Below, one piece after another: positions 15,570-18,956 of a DNA stretch of 18,956 nucleotides; position 1 is the stretch's first letter; each line of letters begins with the position of its first letter. This DNA comes from Candidatus Ratteibacteria bacterium (GTDB lineage Bacteria > CAIJMQ01). The stretch spans positions 1-18,956 of the forward strand of contig JAQURI010000011.1 in assembly GCA_028715665.1 (NCBI GenBank), read 5' to 3'. Position numbers and translations under genes: made by a program. Below the pieces are notes generated by a model. The model was given only the letters and a program-made list of their open reading frames with translations. It searched no databases and was not told the DNA's origin.

Positions 15570-16190
15570 ATGATTTTTAAAAATAAATTAAAATTTTTAC
15601 CTTTGATAGTATTGGCGATAGCTTTTTTAATATTAATTACAATATTAATTCAGAGAAAAAATCCTAATGAATCCCTTGCTTTAAACGAAAAAAGCGCCCC
15701 TCCCGAAAAAGTCAGTAAAGGCAATGGAGTCTTGATACAAACAGATGCGGGAGCCAAATTCGGCTTTGCCGATTTCTTGACGGTTTACCATTCTTATTCT
15801 AAGACAAAGATAGAGGATGAACGGCTGAAAGCAAAAGGTCTTGAATTTCAGAGGAAAATAGATTTAGATAAGGACAAGATTTCTGAACTCGAAAAAAAGA
15901 TAAATTCCGGTGTCATCTCTGAAAAGGAAAAAGAAATTTTAAACAAAGAAATTGAAGAAATAAAAACACAAATAACCAAAAACATTAAGGAGTTTAACTC
16001 CGGAATAGACAGCGAACAAAGACAGGCAATCGATAAATTGATAGAGGATTTGCGGATAAAGATTTCCAACTACGGAAAAGAAAAAGGTTATATTATGATT
16101 TTTGACAAAAACGAACTGATATTTTCGGATACGCATTATGACCTTACGCGGGAAATAGTAGATTATGTAAACAAAAACACAGACAACTAA
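15570..16190 (+). CDS. OmpH/Skp-family periplasmic chaperone, N-terminally anchored
   Basis: Chaperone that would carry unfolded outer-membrane proteins to BamA. The 206 residues start with a hydrophobic segment (about 7-27) ending ILIQRKNP rather than an Ala-X-Ala cleavage site, so it may stay as a membrane anchor. A linker of about 30 residues follows. The Skp-like body has a strand with FGFADFLTVYHSY, a long coiled coil (about 80-165, Lys/Glu heptads) and a closing strand (KGYIMIFDKNELIFSD). AAAGGAGG precedes the ATG. Position between bamA and lpx genes is the usual Skp/OmpH context, which supports the call. Confidence 0.85.
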   Translation: MIFKNKLKFLPLIVLAIAFLILITILIQRKNPNESLALNEKSAPPEKVSKGNGVLIQTDAGAKFGFADFLTVYHSYSKTKIEDERLKAKGLEFQRKIDLDKDKISELEKKINSGVISEKEKEILNKEIEEIKTQITKNIKEFNSGIDSEQRQAIDKLIEDLRIKISNYGKEKGYIMIFDKNELIFSDTHYDLTREIVDYVNKNTDN

Positions 16191-16229
16191 AAATTAGTGG
16201 AATTTATCTCCACTTGATACCTGTAAAAA

Positions 16230-17534
16230 ATGGAAGAAATTCAGTGTAGCATAAATAAGGAAGTTTCTATAAAAGGAATAGGGCTTCACACTGGTAAAAT
16301 TACAAATCTTACCTTTAAAAGGGCTCCTGAAGATTCGGGCGTGGTTTTTGTTAGGAAAGACCTCCGTGGAGAACCTCGAATTCCCGCAAAAATCGATTAT
16401 GCGAATCATAAAGACAGGTCTACTTCTTTGGAAAAAGACGGCGTCAATATTTACATAATTGAACATGTTATGGCGGCAATCGCCGGTATAGGATTAGATA
16501 ATCTGTTAATAGAGATAGACAACTGTGAACCTCCCGTTTTAGACGGGAGTGCGATGTCCTGGACGGAGATTTTGCTTAAGACAGAAAAGATTTTTTACGG
16601 CAAGAAAAAGGAAACTTTTACTCCCCCCTGTCCTTATATAGTTTCAAATCCCGAAAATGACTCGTATCTTGTACTGCTACCTTCTAATTCAAGGAATGTT
16701 ACGTATACTTTCGAATTTCCCGAAAGTCTTATGGAATGCAAGAAGGGAAATTTCATTGGCAATAACTGTTCGCTATCTTTTGAAGACGGCGAGACGTTTG
16801 CAAAACAAATCGCTCCGGCAAGAACGTTTTGTATGCTTGAAGAAGTAGAAGCGCTTAAGGAGAAAGGGTTGATAAAAGGCGGAAGTTTAGAAAATGCCGT
16901 TGTTATAGATAAAGATAAGGTTTTAAATGATGGTTTGAGATTTCCTAATGAGATCGCGCGTCACAAAGCTTTAGACGTAATCGGAGACCTTTATTTGAGC
17001 GGGAAACATTTAAAAAACACTCATATAATCGGCGTGAAGAGCGGACACGATTTAAACATAAAAATGGTAAAGAAAATAATTAAAGGAGGAGAAGATATGG
17101 GGGAAGTAATGGATTTAAAAGAAATCAAAAAAATACTACCGCATAGATATCCTTTCCTGTTTGTGGATAAGATTCTTTCGCTCGGTAAAAAGCGTGCGGT
17201 AGGGATTAAGTCGGTTACCGGCAACGAAGAATTTTTCCAGGGACATTTTCCGGATTTCCCGGTAATGCCGGCTGTTTTGACGTTAGAAACAATGGCTCAG
17301 GTGGCAGGTGTGTTGCTGTTAAGCAAATCAAAAAGCGGGGATAAATTGCCGTTCTTTGCGGTAATAGAAAATGCGAAATTTAGAAAACCCGTTTTGCCCG
17401 GAGACCAGCTGCTTATCGAAGTGGAAATATTAAAACTCAAAGAAAGAACGGGGAAAGTCCATTCTTCCGCCACGGTTGCGGACAAAGTCGTTGCGGAAGC
17501 GGATTTCATATTTTCTTTGGTTGACAAAACATAA
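16230..17534 (+). CDS. lpxC/fabZ: Fused UDP-3-O-acyl-GlcNAc deacetylase / 3-hydroxyacyl-ACP dehydratase (LpxC-FabZ)
   Basis: A 434-residue bifunctional protein. Residues 1 to about 280 are LpxC, the zinc deacetylase of the committed lipid A step. E78 and H79 lie in IIEHVMAA, H245 and D249 in ARHKALD, and H273 in SGHDLN. Residues about 291-434 are FabZ, the beta-hydroxyacyl-ACP dehydratase, with LPHRYPFLFVD, catalytic H339 in GHFP and E353 in LETMAQ. The usual MPGVL of FabZ reads MPAVL here (346-350). LpxC-FabZ fusions are known from Bacteroidota and some other phyla. A strong AAAGGAGGA followed by an in-frame ATG (M290, at 17097) marks the domain junction. The start at 16230 has no strong ribosome-binding site. 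Confidence 0.95.
   Translation: MEEIQCSINKEVSIKGIGLHTGKITNLTFKRAPEDSGVVFVRKDLRGEPRIPAKIDYANHKDRSTSLEKDGVNIYIIEHVMAAIAGIGLDNLLIEIDNCEPPVLDGSAMSWTEILLKTEKIFYGKKKETFTPPCPYIVSNPENDSYLVLLPSNSRNVTYTFEFPESLMECKKGNFIGNNCSLSFEDGETFAKQIAPARTFCMLEEVEALKEKGLIKGGSLENAVVIDKDKVLNDGLRFPNEIARHKALDVIGDLYLSGKHLKNTHIIGVKSGHDLNIKMVKKIIKGGEDMGEVMDLKEIKKILPHRYPFLFVDKILSLGKKRAVGIKSVTGNEEFFQGHFPDFPVMPAVLTLETMAQVAGVLLLSKSKSGDKLPFFAVIENAKFRKPVLPGDQLLIEVEILKLKERTGKVHSSATVADKVVAEADFIFSLVDKT
17082..17099 (+). promoter_or_regulatory. Internal ribosome-binding site and ATG for a separate FabZ
   Basis: AAAGGAGGA at 17082-17090 is followed seven bases after GGAGG by ATG at 17097, in the frame of the fusion and exactly at the LpxC/FabZ boundary. 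Initiation here would make a 145-residue free FabZ, the normal size of the stand-alone enzyme. Its use is inferred. Confidence 0.55.
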
Positions 17535-17542
17535 ATCATAAG

Positions 17543-17562
17543 ATCCGCCGACATAGGCGGAT
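17543..17562. repeat. GC hairpin between lpxC-fabZ and lpxA
   Basis: ATCCGCC (17543-17549) pairs perfectly with GGCGGAT (17556-17562) around the loop GACATA. A short TTTT (17562-17565) follows, so a weak terminator is possible, but it stands within an otherwise co-directional run of lpx genes. Its loop resembles that of the hairpin at 2373-2396 (ACATAG). Confidence 0.6.
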
Positions 17563-17591
17563 TTTAAAGTTTGAAAGGAAAAAACCGATAA

Positions 17592-18440
17592 ATGGTTGAT
17601 ATACATATAAAAAATAAATTTAAAAAAGCAAAGACAGCCGTTTCTTCTTTGAACAACAAGCAGGAAGGCGTGAAAATTCATCCTACATCCGTGGTCCATG
17701 AAAAGGTGCATTTAGAAAAAGGAGTGGAAATAGGGCCGTATACCACTATAGAAAAAAACGTAATTATCGGTGAAAACACTAAAATTGGGCCTAATGTTTT
17801 TATCGAGGGGGACACCACGATAGGAAGGAATTGTTATATTTCCAAAGGAGTTGTTTTAGGCACTCCGCCGCAGGATTTTAAATATAAAGGCGAAAAGACC
17901 TATCTTAAAATAGGTAATAATAATGTGATCAGGGAATATGTGATGATAAATAGGTCAACGGAAGAAGGCAAGGCAACTATTTTGGGAGACAATAATTATC
18001 TTATGGCTTACTCTCACGTTGCGCATAACTGTCGACTCGGAAGCGGTATCGTAATGGCTAATGCCGCGGCGCTCGGCGGTCATGTCAACATAGAAGACAA
18101 CGCGATTCTGGGCGGGTTGGTTGGAGTTCATCAGTTTGTAAACATAGGCAAGCTGTCTATTATCGGGGGTTGTTCCAAAGTCGTAAAAGATGTTCTACCC
18201 TACGCGAAAGCGGACGGGCATCCGTTAAAAATATATAACCTGAATTCTGTGGGGTTGAGGAGGAATAATTTCCCGGAAGAAGTTATTAATCTGCTGAAGG
18301 AAGTCTTTAAGATCATATTCAGGTCCGAACTAAATACATCACAAGCTGTGGCTCGGTTGAAAGAGCAATTTCCCGGCCAGGCGGAAGTAAAACACATGGT
18401 CTCATTTATAGAGAAATCAAAGAGAGGGATAACGAAGTAA
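17592..18440 (+). CDS. lpxA: Acyl-ACP--UDP-GlcNAc O-acyltransferase LpxA
   Basis: Cytosolic trimeric enzyme that makes the first acylation of lipid A synthesis. From about residue 27 it is a left-handed parallel beta-helix of hexapeptide repeats (such as IGPYTT, IGENTK, IGPNVF), followed by a C-terminal helical domain. The catalytic segment reads AYSHVAHNC, with H145 at the position of the Escherichia coli active-site His125. LGGLVGVHQFVNIG and the GHPLKIYNLNSVGLRR segment are diagnostic of LpxA over LpxD. It is 282 residues, and about 26 lysine-rich N-terminal residues are extra compared with E. coli. The ATG at 17592 is preceded by AAAGGA at a longish distance. Confidence 0.94.
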   Translation: MVDIHIKNKFKKAKTAVSSLNNKQEGVKIHPTSVVHEKVHLEKGVEIGPYTTIEKNVIIGENTKIGPNVFIEGDTTIGRNCYISKGVVLGTPPQDFKYKGEKTYLKIGNNNVIREYVMINRSTEEGKATILGDNNYLMAYSHVAHNCRLGSGIVMANAAALGGHVNIEDNAILGGLVGVHQFVNIGKLSIIGGCSKVVKDVLPYAKADGHPLKIYNLNSVGLRRNNFPEEVINLLKEVFKIIFRSELNTSQAVARLKEQFPGQAEVKHMVSFIEKSKRGITK

Positions 18441-18670
18441 TATTAAATATCAAAAATTAAAAATCAAAAATGAATAATCAAACACCAAAACAGAATACTA
18501 AATAACGCTTAAGTAAAAACTTCGGTTATTGGTGATTTAGAATATTCTATTTACACTTTAATATGTCATTTCCCTCTGGAATTTCTTTGAAATTCCGAGG
18601 ACTTAGTCCCTGAAATTCTCTGAATTTCTAGGGGTGATATTTGATTTTTGCATTTTACATTGGTGAAGAT
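18441..18670. repeat. AT-rich intergenic repeat element before lpxI
   Basis: These 230 bases have no ORF. Both ends carry oligo-A/T words: a left end of ATATCAAAAATTAAAAATC type at about 18447-18466 and a right end of GATATTTGATTTTTGCA type at 18636-18652. AAATATCA and TGATATTT form an inverted match. In between are two bulged hairpins. CCTC-T-GGAATTTC pairs with GAAATTCC-GAGG at 18573-18600 (loop TTT). CCCT-GAAATTC pairs with GAATTTC-T-AGGG at 18608-18633 (loop TCT). It resembles an inserted non-coding repeat. Confidence 0.6.
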
Positions 18671-18956
18671 ATGGAAAGAATAGCCGTAGTAGCGGGGGCG
18701 GGCGAATTGCCCGCATTGATTATCGACAAGATAAAAAAGAGACGGGAAAACGTTTTAATCTTGGCGTTAAAGGGCATAACCCAAAAAAATATTACCAAGC
18801 AAAACAAAAAGGTTTATTGGCTGCATCTTGGTGAAATTGAAAAGCTCATAACTATCCTAAAAGAATCAGGCATCAATAAACTAATTTTCTCGGGTAAAGT
18901 TGATAAAAAACTATTGCTTGATACCCATCATTTTGACAGTAAAGTCAAAGAGTTCC
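18671..18956 (+). CDS. lpxI: UDP-2,3-diacylglucosamine diphosphatase LpxI (3'-truncated)
   Basis: N-terminal 95 residues only; the frame stays open to the window end. LpxI hydrolyses UDP-2,3-diacylglucosamine to lipid X and UMP, replacing LpxH in many Gram-negatives. The start MERIAVVAGAGELP corresponds to the family's N-terminal glycine-rich nucleotide region. LHLGEIEKLITILKESGI followed by KLIFSGKVDKKLL is the conserved next block (GQ/GEI-L-K and GKV). The position directly after lpxA matches the common lpxA-lpxI order. The ATG at 18671 follows GGTGA. Confidence 0.9.
   Translation, partial: MERIAVVAGAGELPALIIDKIKKRRENVLILALKGITQKNITKQNKKVYWLHLGEIEKLITILKESGINKLIFSGKVDKKLLLDTHHFDSKVKEF

Noticed and set aside
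17162..17170. Perfect DnaA box TTATCCACA on the minus strand, suggesting oriC
   Set aside because: A single box inside the coding sequence for a conserved FabZ motif; no cluster of boxes or AT-rich unwinding region accompanies it.
18441..18670. CRISPR-like array or small ORF
   Set aside because: The repeats are palindromic and unequal with no regularly spaced identical units, and no ORF is supported.

Overview
This window is a gene-dense, AT-rich stretch of a bacterial chromosome. All supported genes are on the + strand, and no transposase, phage gene, rRNA gene, confident tRNA or CRISPR array is visible. The organism makes a Gram-negative outer membrane: bamA, ompH/skp, lpxC, lpxA and lpxI are present. 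It partitions its chromosome with ParA/ParB/parS and has a rotary ATPase of the V/A type. The combination of an LpxC-FabZ fusion, LpxI, a bacterial V/A-ATPase and KtrAB suggests an uncultivated lineage of the Omnitrophota (OP3) kind. That placement is inference from gene content only, with modest confidence.

Layout. (1) 1-1751: ktrB (cut by the window edge) and ktrA, a K+ uptake pair. (2) 1831-5333: a clear sigma70-type promoter and a structured leader, then rpmH, yidD, yidC and an AsmA-like secreted protein. rnpA, usually between rpmH and yidD, is absent. (3) 5334-7187: a parS site embedded in nested inverted repeats, then parA and parB. rpmH-yidD-yidC and parAB often lie near oriC, but dnaA, dnaN and a DnaA-box cluster are not visible. 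(4) 7218-11971: V/A-ATPase genes in the order H(G)-I-K-E-C-F. The catalytic A and B genes and the shaft gene D, which normally follow, are missing, so the operon is split. (5) 12039-18956: a probable promoter and folded leader, then accD, bamA, ompH, lpxC-fabZ, lpxA and the start of lpxI. This is an envelope block supplying malonyl-CoA, outer-membrane protein assembly and early lipid A synthesis. lpxD, normally beside ompH, is absent.

How the parts work together. YidC inserts membrane proteins, for which the ATPase I and K subunits are typical clients, and BamA/OmpH assemble outer-membrane proteins. AccD, FabZ, LpxC and LpxA link fatty-acid supply to lipid A. The K subunit carries the residues that bind Na+ in Enterococcus hirae NtpK, so Na+ coupling is plausible.

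The least explained material is between genes: a pair of dispersed inverted repeats built on CAGA/TCTG motifs, several GC-stem hairpins (two ending in GGGGTAAAT), an AT-rich element with two bulged hairpins before lpxI, and alternative hairpins in the rpmH leader. I found no complete new system. The best leads are the LpxC-FabZ fusion with a strong internal ribosome-binding site, the split ATPase operon, and the parS-linked repeat structure.
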